Origin: Comamonas flocculans
GTDB lineage: Bacteria > Pseudomonadota > Gammaproteobacteria > Burkholderiales > Burkholderiaceae_C
Reading direction: 5' to 3'
DNA length: 64,000 nucleotides
NCBI RefSeq assembly: GCF_007954405.1
Contig: NZ_CP042344.1
Span: 1,488,001 to 1,552,000 of the forward strand
Every line of letters begins with the position of its first letter. Position 1 is the first letter of the stretch. Positions 8,996-17,768 of the stretch are shown here, piece after piece. A program made the translations under genes and the position numbers. The notes under the pieces were generated by a model. The model saw only the letters and a list, made by a program, of their open reading frames with translations, ran no database searches and was not told the DNA's origin.

Positions 8996-9344
8996 ATGAA
9001 CCGGTCTTTCAATGCGCCGCTGCTCGGGGCGCAGCTGGTGCTGACCGTGCTGGGCGCCGTGGCGCTGGGCTGGCTGTGGCTGCGCGGGGGGCAGGCCCGA
9101 GCCGCTGGGCCTGGCCGCGCTCATCGTGCTGGGCGCGCCGCGCCTGAGCCTGACGCCGCCGAGCGCCGCCGCGCGGCGTGCGCTGGGGCTGAGCATCCAC
9201 GGCGACCAGGTCGCGCTCGGCCAGAGCCAGGGCGAGGTTGCCGCCCGGCCGCAGCAGCTGGCGCACCTGCTGGCCGAGCTGGTGACCGAGTCCGGCTGGA
9301 CCTGGCAGGGGGTGTTTTTCAACGGGCAGAAGAGTTGCCGCTGA
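8996..9344 (+). pseudogene. Small membrane-anchored protein broken by a frameshift in a G6 tract
   Basis: From ATG 8996 (GGGGGAGCGCG before it) the frame encodes MNRSFNAPLLGAQLVL, a membrane span and WLWLRGG. It then runs out of frame at GGGGGG (9086-9091). Dropping one G continues smoothly as RPEPLGLAALIVLGAPRLSL and on to a stop at 9342-9344 (GWTWQGVFFNGQKSCR). The joined product would be about 115 residues. I do not recognise the family. It may be a true pseudogene, a phase-variable tract or a sequencing error; the clean continuity of the second frame argues for a recent event. Confidence 0.5.
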
Positions 9345-9423
9345 GCCGGCGCGCGCATCGGCGCTGCAGGCGGGCAGCGTCCGAAGGCTTGCGGCGGCGC
9401 CGGCAATCAGGGTTTGTACGGTT

Positions 9424-9449
9424 GTCCAAATGTTTGGACGACTGTCCAA
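9424..9449. promoter_or_regulatory. Operator with three GTCCAA half-sites, probable TetR autoregulation
   Basis: GTCCAAA-TG-TTTGGAC (9424-9439) and TTGGAC-GACT-GTCCAA (9434-9449) are two overlapping perfect inverted repeats sharing the middle half-site. They end 8 bp before the preferred TetR start at 9457. This arrangement suits binding of the adjacent regulator to its own promoter. Confidence 0.65.
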
Positions 9450-9456
9450 TACCCGC

Positions 9457-10137
9457 ATGCCCCAGACCCGAGCCCGCCGCGCCCACGCACCCGACGCCGC
9501 CTCCCGGCCCGACCGCAAGGCGGCCATCCTGCTGGCGGCGGAAAAGCTGTTCGCGCAATATGGCTACCACGCGGTCTCGATCCGCCAGATCGCGGCCGAG
9601 GCCGGGGTGCCGCCCGCGCTGGTCGGCTACTACTGGGGCGCCAAGCACGAGATGTTCCATGCCATCTTCGCGCACTGGCGCTCCACCATAGACGAGCGCC
9701 TGTCGCTGCTGCGCGCGGCCCTGGACGGGCCGCGTCCGACGGTGCATGACGTGGTGCAGGCCTTCGCCGAACCGGTGCTGCAGCTACGCGCCAGCCCCGA
9801 GGGCGAGTACTACGCGCTGCTGGTGGCGCGTGAACTGATGTACCGCACGCCCGACACCGACCGCGTGCTGGCCGAGATGTTCGACCCGATGGCGCACGCC
9901 TTCATCGACGCGCTGCACCAGTTGCGTCCCGAATGGCCGCGCGCGCGCGCCGCCTGGGCCTACCAGTTCGCGATGGGCGCGCTCCTGCACCACCTGGTCG
10001 ACTACCGCGTGCAGCGCCTGTCCAACGGCGAGAACACGCCCAACGACGCGGCCGCCGCGCCGCTGCTGATCGATTTCATCACCGCCGGCATCCAAGCCGC
10101 CCTGCCAACGCCCGCCTCCAAGGAGACCCCACCATGA
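9457..10137 (+). CDS. TetR-family regulator of the TRAP/catabolic operon
   Basis: 226-residue repressor. The N-terminal helix-turn-helix is typical: ILLAAEKLFAQYGYHAVS, IRQIAAEAGVPPALVGYYW and AKHEMFHAIF (about residues 22-75). The C-terminal ligand domain is of the TetR_C type often seen in CecR-like regulators (family name from memory). The ATG at 9457 is chosen because the alternative ATG at 9430 lies inside the operator palindrome. Its TGA overlaps the ATGATG of the next gene, so regulator and transporter are cotranscribed. It probably senses the imported compound or its CoA/lactone derivative; the ligand is unknown. Confidence 0.82.
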   Translation: MPQTRARRAHAPDAASRPDRKAAILLAAEKLFAQYGYHAVSIRQIAAEAGVPPALVGYYWGAKHEMFHAIFAHWRSTIDERLSLLRAALDGPRPTVHDVVQAFAEPVLQLRASPEGEYYALLVARELMYRTPDTDRVLAEMFDPMAHAFIDALHQLRPEWPRARAAWAYQFAMGALLHHLVDYRVQRLSNGENTPNDAAAAPLLIDFITAGIQAALPTPASKETPP

Positions 10138-11207
10138 TGACCCGCCGACTGATCGCCGCCGCCGCACTGCTGGCCAGCGCCGCCGCGCTGACGGCCCCCG
10201 CGCACGCCCAGCAGACCATCCGCCTCACGGCCGCCGCCGGCCACCCGCCGGTGTTCCTGTGGGTCAAGCTGGTCGATGAATTCTTCATCCCCGAGGTCGA
10301 CAAGCGCCTGGCGGCCGCGGGCAACAAGCACAAGATCGAATGGACCAAGGCCTGGGGGGGCACCCTGATCAAGCTGGGCGCCGAGTCCAAGGGCATCGCC
10401 GACGGCGTGGCCGACCTGGGCTTCGTCAGCACCATCTTCGAGGCGGCGCGCTTCCCGAGCCAGAACGTGAGCTATTACGCGCCCTTTGGCACCGACGACA
10501 TCGGCGTGGTCACGCAGGTGCTCAACCGCATGCAGGAAAACATCCCCGCCATGGGCCAGGCCTGGAGCAAGAACAACCTGACCTACCTGGGCGGCGCGGC
10601 GCTCGACGCCTACCACATCTGGACCAACTTCCCGATCCACTCGGTCGACGATCTCAAGGGCAAGAAGATCACCGCGCCCGGCCCGGCGGCCAACTGGATC
10701 AAGGACACCGGTGCGGTGGCCGTGGCCGGCAACCTGAACACCTACTACGAGGACATCAAGTCGGGCGTGTCCAACGGCGTGATCACCTTTGCCACCGGCG
10801 CTTGGGGCGCCAAGGTGCACGAGGTGGCGCCCTACATCACCAAGGTGAACTTCGGCGCGCAATACGCCGGCGGCCTGGCGATCAACAAGCGCCGCTTCGA
10901 CAAGCTGCCGCCCGAGCTGCAGAAGATCCTGCGCGAAGTGGGCGCCGAATACAGCCAGCGCTTTGCCGCCGCGCAGACCGCCGCCGCCGAGGGCCTGATG
11001 AAGAAGATGCAAGAGGCCGGCGCCACGATCAGCGAACTGAGTGCCGCCGAGCGCAAGCGCTGGGCCGACACGCTGCCGCCGATCGCCAAGACCTTCGCCG
11101 CCGACCTGCAGGCCAAGGGTCTGCCCGGCGACCAAGTGCTGAACGGCTTCATGGACGGGCTCAAGCAGGCCGGCGCCCACCCGGCGCGCGACTGGGCCGC
11201 CAAGTAA
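10134..11207 (+). CDS. dctP: TRAP transporter periplasmic substrate-binding protein (DctP family)
   Basis: 357-residue binding protein that captures an organic acid in the periplasm for the DctQM permease. The signal peptide runs to about residue 24 (ALTAPAHAQQ). The mature protein has the DctP layout: LGAESKGIADGVADLGFVS, then VDDLKGKKITAPGPAANWI with the substrate-contacting arginine position not obvious to me, then NGVITFATGAWGAKVHEVAPYI. AAGGAGA precedes the start. The exact substrate cannot be read from sequence. Confidence 0.86.
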   Translation: MMTRRLIAAAALLASAAALTAPAHAQQTIRLTAAAGHPPVFLWVKLVDEFFIPEVDKRLAAAGNKHKIEWTKAWGGTLIKLGAESKGIADGVADLGFVSTIFEAARFPSQNVSYYAPFGTDDIGVVTQVLNRMQENIPAMGQAWSKNNLTYLGGAALDAYHIWTNFPIHSVDDLKGKKITAPGPAANWIKDTGAVAVAGNLNTYYEDIKSGVSNGVITFATGAWGAKVHEVAPYITKVNFGAQYAGGLAINKRRFDKLPPELQKILREVGAEYSQRFAAAQTAAAEGLMKKMQEAGATISELSAAERKRWADTLPPIAKTFAADLQAKGLPGDQVLNGFMDGLKQAGAHPARDWAAK

Positions 11208-11217
11208 GGCCGATGCG

Positions 11218-11790
11218 ATGACGACGCCTGGCACGAGCACCGCGCAGGGGGTGCCCGCGGACTCCTACGGCTTGCCGCTGCCCGGCGGCTTCGCTCGCCT
11301 GACACGGCTGCTCAACGCGCTGGGCACGCTGTGGATCGTGGCGCTGATGCTGCTGATCAACACCGACGTGCTCGGGCGCGAGCTGATCGACGCGCCGGTG
11401 CGCGGCGTGACCGAGCTGGTGTCGCTGTCCATCGTGGGCATCGTCTTCCTGCAGCTGGCCGATACGCTGGCGGCCGGGCGCATGACGCGCGCGGACGTGC
11501 TGCTCGATCGCCTCAAGCGCACCACGCCCTGGCTCGCGGCACTGCTCCAGGCGCTCTACCACGCGGTCGGCGCGCTGCTCATGGCGGTGATCCTGTGGGC
11601 CGCGTGGGAGCCGCTGGTCGAGTCCATCCGCATCCAGGAATACGTCGGCGCCCTGGGCGACTTCACCGCGCCGGTGTGGCCGGTGCGCCTGATCATGCTG
11701 GTGGGCATGGTGGCCACGCTCGTCACCTTCGTGCTGCTCGCCTGGCTTGATCTGCGCCGCTCGCTCGCGCTGCGGGAGGCCCGCGCATGA
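11218..11790 (+). CDS. dctQ: TRAP transporter small permease (DctQ)
   Basis: 190-residue inner-membrane protein with four predicted spans (about residues 30-50, 65-90, 105-130, 148-172). It carries the DctQ segment INTDVLGRELIDAPVRGVTELV, where R-G-V-T-E is the family hallmark. It connects DctP to the large permease. It starts 11 bp after dctP and its stop overlaps the dctM start (GCATGATGA). Confidence 0.86.
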   Translation: MTTPGTSTAQGVPADSYGLPLPGGFARLTRLLNALGTLWIVALMLLINTDVLGRELIDAPVRGVTELVSLSIVGIVFLQLADTLAAGRMTRADVLLDRLKRTTPWLAALLQALYHAVGALLMAVILWAAWEPLVESIRIQEYVGALGDFTAPVWPVRLIMLVGMVATLVTFVLLAWLDLRRSLALREARA

Positions 11791-13121
11791 TGAGCCCCAT
11801 CCTCGTCGCCAGCCTGTCGCTGCTGGCCATGCTGGGGCTGATCTGGGCCGGCATGCACGTGGCCATCGTGCTGGCGGTGGTGTCGTTCGCCGGGGTCTGG
11901 CTGATCCGCGGCGACCCGACCATCGCCGCCAACCTGCTGGCGCAGGCCAGCCAGGACGCGATCGCCAGCCACATCTTCGGCGTGGTGCCGCTGTTCGTGC
12001 TCACCGGCTTTCTGGTGGCGATCGCCGACGTCGGCAAGGACGCCTTCGAGGTCGCCAACCAGGTGCTGCGCCGCCTGCGCGGCGGCCTGGGGATCGCCAC
12101 CGTGGCGTCCAACGCGGTGTTTGCGGCGATTACCGGCATCTCGATCGCCTCCGCGGCGGTGTTCACGCGCGTGGCCGTGCCCGAGATGCTGCGCTTCGGC
12201 TACCAGCCGCGCTTCGCCGTCGGCGTGGTGGCGGGCTCGTCGGTGCTGGGCATGCTGATCCCGCCCAGCCTGCTCATGATCCTCTACGGCTTCCTGGCCA
12301 ACCAGTCGGTGGGCGATCTGTTCACCGCCGGCATCCTGCCCGGCCTGGTGCTGGCGCTGGCGTATTCGACAGGCATCGTGCTGATGGCCACCTTCTGGCC
12401 GCGCACGGTGTACGCAGGCGGCACGCCGCAGCCGGTGACGCAAGAGGCGCTGATGCCGCTCACCACGCTGGCCGGCAAGCTGCTGCCCAGCGTGCTCCTG
12501 ATCGCCTCGGTGCTCGGCGGCCTGTACGCGGGCTTCTTCACCGCCACCGAGGCCGGCGCCACGGGCGCGGCGGTGGCGCTGGCGATTGCCGTGCTGCGCC
12601 GCAAGCTCAACTGGAAGTCGCTGTGGAGCGTGCTGGTGGAAACCGGCCACGTGACGGTGTCGGTGAGTTTTCTCATCATCTGCGCCACCATCTACACGCG
12701 CATGCTGGCGATGTCGGGCATGCCGCAGTTCCTCGTCGAATGGATGACGCAGCTGGGCCTAGGGCCCACGGGCTTTTTCATCATCTACGTGAGCTTCTGC
12801 GTGCTGCTGGGCACCATCATCGATTCGTCCTCCATCCTGCTCATCATGCTGCCGCTGATGCTGCCGATCGCCGAGCAGCTCGGGCTGAACCTGATCTGGT
12901 TCGGCGTGGTGACGGTGGTGGCGGTCGAGATCGGCCTGCTCACGCCGCCCTTCGGCCTGTCGGTGTTCGTCATCAAGAGCACGCTGCAGGACCAGCGCAT
13001 CACGCTGGGCGACATCTTCCGCGGCACCGCGCCCTTCACCGTGATGATGGTGGCGGTGCTGCTGCTGCTCATCTTCGTGCCCCAACTTTCCCTGATGCTG
13101 CTCAAGACCCCCGGAGGCTGA
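11787..13121 (+). CDS. dctM: TRAP transporter large permease (DctM)
   Basis: 444-residue multi-spanning permease that couples solute uptake to a sodium or proton gradient. About 12 membrane helices are seen. Conserved parts include VGVVAGSSVLGMLIPPSLLMILYG near residue 150 (split: VGVVAGSSVLGMLIPPS), TATEAGATGAAVAL near 255, and IDSSSILLIMLPLMLPIA near 350. Length matches the family. Overlaps dctQ by 4 bp and is followed within 2 bp by the SMP-30 gene. Confidence 0.9.
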   Translation: MMSPILVASLSLLAMLGLIWAGMHVAIVLAVVSFAGVWLIRGDPTIAANLLAQASQDAIASHIFGVVPLFVLTGFLVAIADVGKDAFEVANQVLRRLRGGLGIATVASNAVFAAITGISIASAAVFTRVAVPEMLRFGYQPRFAVGVVAGSSVLGMLIPPSLLMILYGFLANQSVGDLFTAGILPGLVLALAYSTGIVLMATFWPRTVYAGGTPQPVTQEALMPLTTLAGKLLPSVLLIASVLGGLYAGFFTATEAGATGAAVALAIAVLRRKLNWKSLWSVLVETGHVTVSVSFLIICATIYTRMLAMSGMPQFLVEWMTQLGLGPTGFFIIYVSFCVLLGTIIDSSSILLIMLPLMLPIAEQLGLNLIWFGVVTVVAVEIGLLTPPFGLSVFVIKSTLQDQRITLGDIFRGTAPFTVMMVAVLLLLIFVPQLSLMLLKTPGG

Positions 13122-13123
13122 CC

Positions 13124-14170
13124 ATGGCAAGCAACCCCCTGCGCGGCTTCACCGTCGACCGCGCCCAGATCAAGACGGCAGGCCGGGACCTGCAACGCCC
13201 CGAATGCATCCTGGCCGAGCCCGACGGCACGCTGTGGGCCGCCGACGCGCGCGGCGGCGTGGTGCGCATCGCCGCCGACGGCAGCCAGCGCTTCATCGGC
13301 CAGCATGCCGATCCGCGCTTTGCGGATACCGCCGCAAGCAGCGCCGAGCTCGAACACAAGTTCACCACCGGCACCCTGCCCAACGGCCTGGCGTTTGCCG
13401 CCAACGGCGACATCCTGATCAGCAATTTCGGCACCGACCGCCTGGAAGTGATGACGCGCGGCGGCGAAACCCGCGTGCTGTTCGATGCGATCGACGGCCA
13501 GCCCATCGGCAAGGTCAACTTCGTGCTGCGCGACAGCCACGACCGCGTCTGGATCACCGTCTCCACGCGCGTGAACCCCTGGACGCAGGCGGCCAGCTCG
13601 CGCGTGCGCGACGGCTACATCGCGGTGCTCGAGCGCGGCGTGCTGCGCGTGGTGGCCGAGGGTTTCTACTTCACCAACGAGATCCGGCTCGATGCGCGCG
13701 AAGAGTGGCTCTACATCGCCGAAACCACCGGCCCGCGCATCACGCGCATGCGCCTGATCGAGGGCGCGCAGGGCGTGCAGCTGACCGAGCGCGAGGTCTT
13801 CGGCCCCAGCCACCTGGGCGGCTACCCGGACGGCATCGCGTTCGACGCCTTCGGCAACCTGTGGTGCACGCTGGTGATGGTCGATCAGCTCATCGCGCTC
13901 ACGCCCGAGGGCGACAAGCTGCTGCTGCTGGACGACGGCGAGCCGGCCGCGTCCAAGAGGCTGCTCGAGCACATGGCTCTTGGCACCGTGACCAGCGAGG
14001 ACATGCTGGCCGCGCGCGGCACGCTTGCCCCCTGGATGGCCAGCATCACCTTCGGCGGGCCCGATCTCGGCACCGTCTACCTGGGCAGCCTCATGGGCAG
14101 CACCATTCCGTATTTCACCGCGCCCGTCGCCGGGCTGCCCATGGTCCACTGGAAGCAAAGGAGCTCTTGA
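13124..14170 (+). CDS. SMP-30/gluconolactonase-like beta-propeller protein
   Basis: 348 residues, no signal peptide. Repeated propeller blades are visible: RPECILAEPDGTLWAADARG (start of blade 1), GLAFAANGDILISNFGTDRL, NFVLRDSHDRVWITVSTR, GYPDGIAFDAFGNLWCTLV. The acidic metal-site residues expected of SMP-30 lactonases fit the E in PECIL, the N in ITVSTRVN and the D in YPDGIAFD, but I cannot verify geometry. The likely activity is hydrolysis of a lactone made from the imported acid. GGAGG occurs just before the ATG (13124), inside the dctM 3' end. Confidence 0.75.
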   Translation: MASNPLRGFTVDRAQIKTAGRDLQRPECILAEPDGTLWAADARGGVVRIAADGSQRFIGQHADPRFADTAASSAELEHKFTTGTLPNGLAFAANGDILISNFGTDRLEVMTRGGETRVLFDAIDGQPIGKVNFVLRDSHDRVWITVSTRVNPWTQAASSRVRDGYIAVLERGVLRVVAEGFYFTNEIRLDAREEWLYIAETTGPRITRMRLIEGAQGVQLTEREVFGPSHLGGYPDGIAFDAFGNLWCTLVMVDQLIALTPEGDKLLLLDDGEPAASKRLLEHMALGTVTSEDMLAARGTLAPWMASITFGGPDLGTVYLGSLMGSTIPYFTAPVAGLPMVHWKQRSS

Positions 14171-14171
14171 C

Positions 14172-14981
14172 ATGGCACGCACATTCGTCGATCTGTCGAT
14201 CTACCTGGAAAACGACGTCATCTCCGATCCGCCGGCCTTCGCGCCCAGGATCCAGTACTTCAACCACCAGAACTCTTTCGAGCAGATGGCGCCGTTCTTT
14301 CCCGGCCTGAAGCAGGAAGACCTGCCCGACGGCGAGGTCTGGGCGGTGGAGATGGTGCAGCTGTCGACGCACAACGGCACCCACCTGGACGCGCCGTATC
14401 ACTTTCACAGCACCATGGACAAGGCGCTGGGCGAGAAGAAAAAAGCCTGGACCATCGACGAGGTGCCGCTGCAGTGGTGCTTCCAGCCCGGCGTGAAGCT
14501 GGACTTTCGCCACTTCGCCGACGGCTACGTGGTGACGGCCGCGGACGTCGAAGCGGAACTGGGGCGTATCGGCCACACGCTGGCGCCGCTGGAGATCGTC
14601 GTCGTCAACACCCGCGCCGGCAGCCGCTACGGCCACGACGACTACGTCGCCGCCGGCTGCGGCATGGGCTACGAGGCGACGATGTACCTGCTGGAGCGCG
14701 GCGTGCGCCTGACCGGCACCGACGCCTGGAGCTGGGACGCGCCCTTCGTCTACACCGCGCAAAAGTACGCGCAAAGCCGCGACGCCGGCCTGATCTGGGA
14801 AGGCCACAAGGCCGGGCGCGACATCGGCTACTGCCACCTGGAAAAGCTGCACAACCTGGAGGCGCTGCCCGCCAGCGGCTTCTACATCAGCTGCTTCCCG
14901 CACAAGATCCGCGGCGCCTCGGCCGGCTGGACGCGCGCCGTGGCCATCTTCGACGACGCGCTAATGGCCGCCTCGCCGTAG
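14172..14981 (+). CDS. Cyclase-family metal-dependent hydrolase (kynurenine formamidase-like)
   Basis: 269 residues of the cyclase family (PF04199), which includes kynurenine formamidase and isatin hydrolase. The signature metal site HNGTHLDAPYHF (about residues 73-84) has the expected H-x-G-T-H-x-D-x-P-x-H spacing. Downstream, GTDAWSWD and IWEGHK hold further conserved acidic and His positions. AAAGGAG lies just before ATG 14172. It probably opens a ring or amide made from the imported compound. A true kynurenine formamidase is less likely, since no kynurenine genes are nearby. Confidence 0.8.
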   Translation: MARTFVDLSIYLENDVISDPPAFAPRIQYFNHQNSFEQMAPFFPGLKQEDLPDGEVWAVEMVQLSTHNGTHLDAPYHFHSTMDKALGEKKKAWTIDEVPLQWCFQPGVKLDFRHFADGYVVTAADVEAELGRIGHTLAPLEIVVVNTRAGSRYGHDDYVAAGCGMGYEATMYLLERGVRLTGTDAWSWDAPFVYTAQKYAQSRDAGLIWEGHKAGRDIGYCHLEKLHNLEALPASGFYISCFPHKIRGASAGWTRAVAIFDDALMAASP

Positions 14982-14989
14982 GCGGTTTG

Positions 14990-15046
14990 CAAGCCAAATC
15001 CGGCTCCAACCCTTGTCCATCAAGCGCTACAAGCTACTATTTTGAT
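14990..15046 (+). repeat. Interspersed palindromic repeat, copy 2
   Basis: Contains CCAACCCTTGTCCATCAAG followed by CGCTACAAGCTACTATTTTGA, matching the family pattern CTTG-n-CAAGCG-n-AGCTA-TTTT. It occupies nearly all the gap between the cyclase and fahA genes and ends 7 bp before the fahA ATG. Confidence 0.75.
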
Positions 15047-15053
15047 ACTCCCC

Positions 15054-16367
15054 ATGCCCCTGGACCACACCCACGACCCCGCCGCCCGCAGCTGGCTTGC
15101 CGCGGCCAATGAAGACGGCTGCGACTTCCCCGTGCAGAACCTGCCCTTTGCCCTGCTGCGCCCGCGCGACAGCCGCCAGGCGCTGCGCGGCGCGGTGGCC
15201 ATAGGCGACCAGGCGCTGGACCTGGCGGCGCTGGCCGCCACCGGCCTGGTCGGCGCCGAGGCCGCGCCCGCGCTGCAAGCGGCCGCACAGCCCACGCTCA
15301 ACGCCTTCATGGCCGCCGGCCCCACGGCCTGGCGCGCGCTGCGCCATGCGCTGTTTGCCCTGCTGCGCGAGGGCGCGCCGCAGCAGACCACGCTGCGCAC
15401 CTGCATGCTGGCGCTGGCGGACGTGGAATACGCGCTGCCGGCCCAGGTCGGCGACTACACCGACTTCTATACCTCGCTGGACCATGCGCGCAACTGCATG
15501 CGCATCATGTACCCCGATGCCGACGTCACGCCCAACTTCCGCTGGCTGCCCCAGGCCTACCACGGGCGCGTCTCCACGCTGGGCGTGAGCGGCCAGCGCT
15601 TTCGCCGCCCGCACGGCCAGTACCTGCCGCGCGGCGCCAGCACGCCGGTGTTCGCGCCCTGCGCGGCGATGGACTACGAATGCGAGCTCGGCCTGTGGGT
15701 CGGGCCGGGCAACGCGGCGGGCCAGCCGATCGCGCTGGCGCAGGCCGAGCAGCACCTGTTCGGCATCAGCCTGCTCAACGACTGGTCGGCGCGCGACATC
15801 CAGGTCTGGGAGATGCAGCCGCTGGGGCCCTTTCACGCCAAGAACTTCGCCACCACGCTCTCGCCCTGGATCGTCACCATGGACGCGCTCGCGCCCTACC
15901 GCCTGCCCTGGACGCGCGCCGCGGACGACGTGCAGCCGCTGCCCTACCTGGACGCGCCGGCCAACCGCGAGCACGGCGCGATCGACATCCGGCTCGAAGT
16001 GCTGCTGCACAGCGAGGCCGCGCGCCAGGCGGGGCGCGCTCCGGCGCGCCTGTCGGGCACCAGCTTTCGCCACCAGTACTGGACGGCGGCGCAGATGCTC
16101 GCCCACCACACCGCCGGCGGCTGCGCGCTGCAGCCGGGCGACCTGATCGGCACCGGCACCATCTCCGGCCCGACCAAGGGCGAAGCCGGCGCGCTGATCG
16201 AGCTGGCGCGCGGCGGGCAAGAGCCGGTGGACATCGGCGGGGCCGAAGAGCGCGGCTTTCTGGCCGACGGCGACACCGTCATCCTGCGCGGCTGGTGCGA
16301 GGCGCCGGGCGCCGCGCGCATCGGCTTCGGCGAATGCCAGGGCACGCTGCTGGCGGCGCTGGGGTAG
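15054..16367 (+). CDS. fahA: Fumarylacetoacetase
   Basis: 437-residue hydrolase that splits fumarylacetoacetate into fumarate and acetoacetate, the last step of homogentisate (tyrosine) breakdown. The N-terminal FAH domain (about 15-115) precedes the catalytic domain, with DYTDFYTSLDHARN near 128-141 (metal Asp and catalytic His), the MDYECELGLWVG metal glutamates, LLNDWSARDIQVWEMQPLGP and TISGPTKGEAGALIEL. Length is close to eukaryotic FAH (about 420). ATG 15054 lacks a clear ribosome site because a repeat sits just upstream; a TTG at 15042 is the alternative. No homogentisate dioxygenase is in the window, so it may instead act on another fumaryl- or acylpyruvate of the TRAP operon. Confidence 0.85.
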   Translation: MPLDHTHDPAARSWLAAANEDGCDFPVQNLPFALLRPRDSRQALRGAVAIGDQALDLAALAATGLVGAEAAPALQAAAQPTLNAFMAAGPTAWRALRHALFALLREGAPQQTTLRTCMLALADVEYALPAQVGDYTDFYTSLDHARNCMRIMYPDADVTPNFRWLPQAYHGRVSTLGVSGQRFRRPHGQYLPRGASTPVFAPCAAMDYECELGLWVGPGNAAGQPIALAQAEQHLFGISLLNDWSARDIQVWEMQPLGPFHAKNFATTLSPWIVTMDALAPYRLPWTRAADDVQPLPYLDAPANREHGAIDIRLEVLLHSEAARQAGRAPARLSGTSFRHQYWTAAQMLAHHTAGGCALQPGDLIGTGTISGPTKGEAGALIELARGGQEPVDIGGAEERGFLADGDTVILRGWCEAPGAARIGFGECQGTLLAALG

Positions 16368-16442
16368 CCGCGTCCGCCAGCGGCGCGGGCGGGCTTGCGC
16401 CCAGGGGGTCACAATCAGGGCTTTAGCGCAAGCCCGTCCGCC

Positions 16443-17681
16443 ATGCAGCACAGTGATGTCCTCATCGTCGGCGCAGGCCCCGTCGGCCTGACGCTGTCCC
16501 TCGCCCTCGCCCGCGCCGGCTTTTCCAGCACCGTGCTGGAGCAGCAGCCGGCCCAGGCGCTGGCCAGCCCGGCGTTTGACGGGCGCGAGATTGCGCTCAC
16601 CCACCCCAGCCGCGCGCTGCTCATGCAGCTGGGCAGCTGGCAGCGGCTGGCGGCGCATGAAGTCGGGCTGCTGCGCGAAGCACAGGTCCACAACGCCGCC
16701 GTAGGCCGCCACCGGCCCATGCAACTGCATGCGGGCGGCACCGGCGCGGACAACCTGGGCTGGATCGTGCCCAACCACGCGCTGCGCCGCAGCGCCTGGG
16801 AGCTCGCCTCGACCACCGCGGGCATCGAGCTGGTCACCGAGGCGCGCGTGCAGCAGGTGCAAACCGACGCAGCCCAGGCGCGCGTGAGCTTCACCCAGGG
16901 CGAGCGACCCTTCAGCGTGCAGGCGCCGCTGCTGGTCGCCGCAGACAGCCGTTTTTCCGGCGTGCGCCGCATGCTCGGCATCGGCGCATCGATGCACGAC
17001 TTTGGCCGCAGCGTCATCGTCTGCCGCATGCGCGTGGAAAAAGACCACGGCGAGATCACCCACGAATGCTTTGACCACCACAGCACGCTCGCCATCCTGC
17101 CGCTGCCGCGGGGCCCCGAGGACGGCCACCCGCAGGTCTCCGCCGTGGTGACGGTGGACGGCGCGCAGGCCCAGCGGCTGCTGGAACTGGCGCCCGAGGA
17201 CTACGCGGCGCGCATCGCGGCGCAGTTCCAGCACCGCCTGGGCGCCATGCAGCTCGTGAGCGAGCGCATCAGCTACCCGCTGGTGGCCGTCTGGGCGCAC
17301 CACTTCGCCGGGCCGCGCTGCGCGCTGGCGGGCGACGCGGCCGTGGGCACGCACCCGGTCACCGCGCACGGCTTCAACATCGGCCTGTCGGGCGTGCGCA
17401 CACTCGTGCAGGCGCTCAGCCTCGCGCGCCGGCGCGGCCTGGACATCGGCAGCACCTGGCCGCTGACGCGCTACGAACGGCGCCACCGCCTGCACGCCTG
17501 GCCCATCTTTGCCGGCACCAACGCCATCGTGCGCCTGTACACCGACGAGCGCCCCCCCGCGCGCCTGCTGCGCCGCGCGGTGCTCAGCGCCTCGCAGAAC
17601 TTCCCCCCGCTCAAGGCCGCCATCGTGAGCCAGCTCACCGGCCGCCGCCCAAGGTGGCCCAGGGCCACGCCGCACGCCTGA
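16443..17681 (+). CDS. ubiM: UbiM-type flavin monooxygenase, ubiquinone biosynthesis
   Basis: 412-residue FAD-dependent monooxygenase of the UbiH/COQ6 family. It has the Rossmann fingerprint VLIVGAGPVGLTLSLALARA (residues 6-25), the FDGREIALTHPSR segment near 45-57, typical of UbiM, and the second FAD motif CALAGDAAVGTHPVTAHGFN near 297. UbiM hydroxylates several positions of the ubiquinone ring in some proteobacteria. The long C-terminal tail is Arg-rich. It lies 75 bp after fahA in the same direction, which may be coincidental or reflect shared transcription. Confidence 0.75.
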   Translation: MQHSDVLIVGAGPVGLTLSLALARAGFSSTVLEQQPAQALASPAFDGREIALTHPSRALLMQLGSWQRLAAHEVGLLREAQVHNAAVGRHRPMQLHAGGTGADNLGWIVPNHALRRSAWELASTTAGIELVTEARVQQVQTDAAQARVSFTQGERPFSVQAPLLVAADSRFSGVRRMLGIGASMHDFGRSVIVCRMRVEKDHGEITHECFDHHSTLAILPLPRGPEDGHPQVSAVVTVDGAQAQRLLELAPEDYAARIAAQFQHRLGAMQLVSERISYPLVAVWAHHFAGPRCALAGDAAVGTHPVTAHGFNIGLSGVRTLVQALSLARRRGLDIGSTWPLTRYERRHRLHAWPIFAGTNAIVRLYTDERPPARLLRRAVLSASQNFPPLKAAIVSQLTGRRPRWPRATPHA

Positions 17682-17723
17682 GGGCGGAGGGGGCGGCGCA
17701 CATCGGCCACAGCAAGGCAGAAT

Positions 17724-17768
17724 CTCAAAAACAGGAGCTGTTAGCGCGCTTTGGTATTGAATTTCAGA
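17724..17768 (-). repeat. Interspersed palindromic repeat, copy 3 (reverse)
   Basis: The minus strand reads AAGCGCGCTAACAGCTCCTG followed by TTTTTGA. It shares an exact 18-base stretch (AACAGCTCCTGTTTTTGA) with the copy inside topB. It lies in a relatively A/T-rich gap after ubiM. Confidence 0.75.

Noticed and set aside
15027..17675. 882-residue minus-strand open frame
   Set aside because: Antisense to fahA and ubiM; no recognisable motif.
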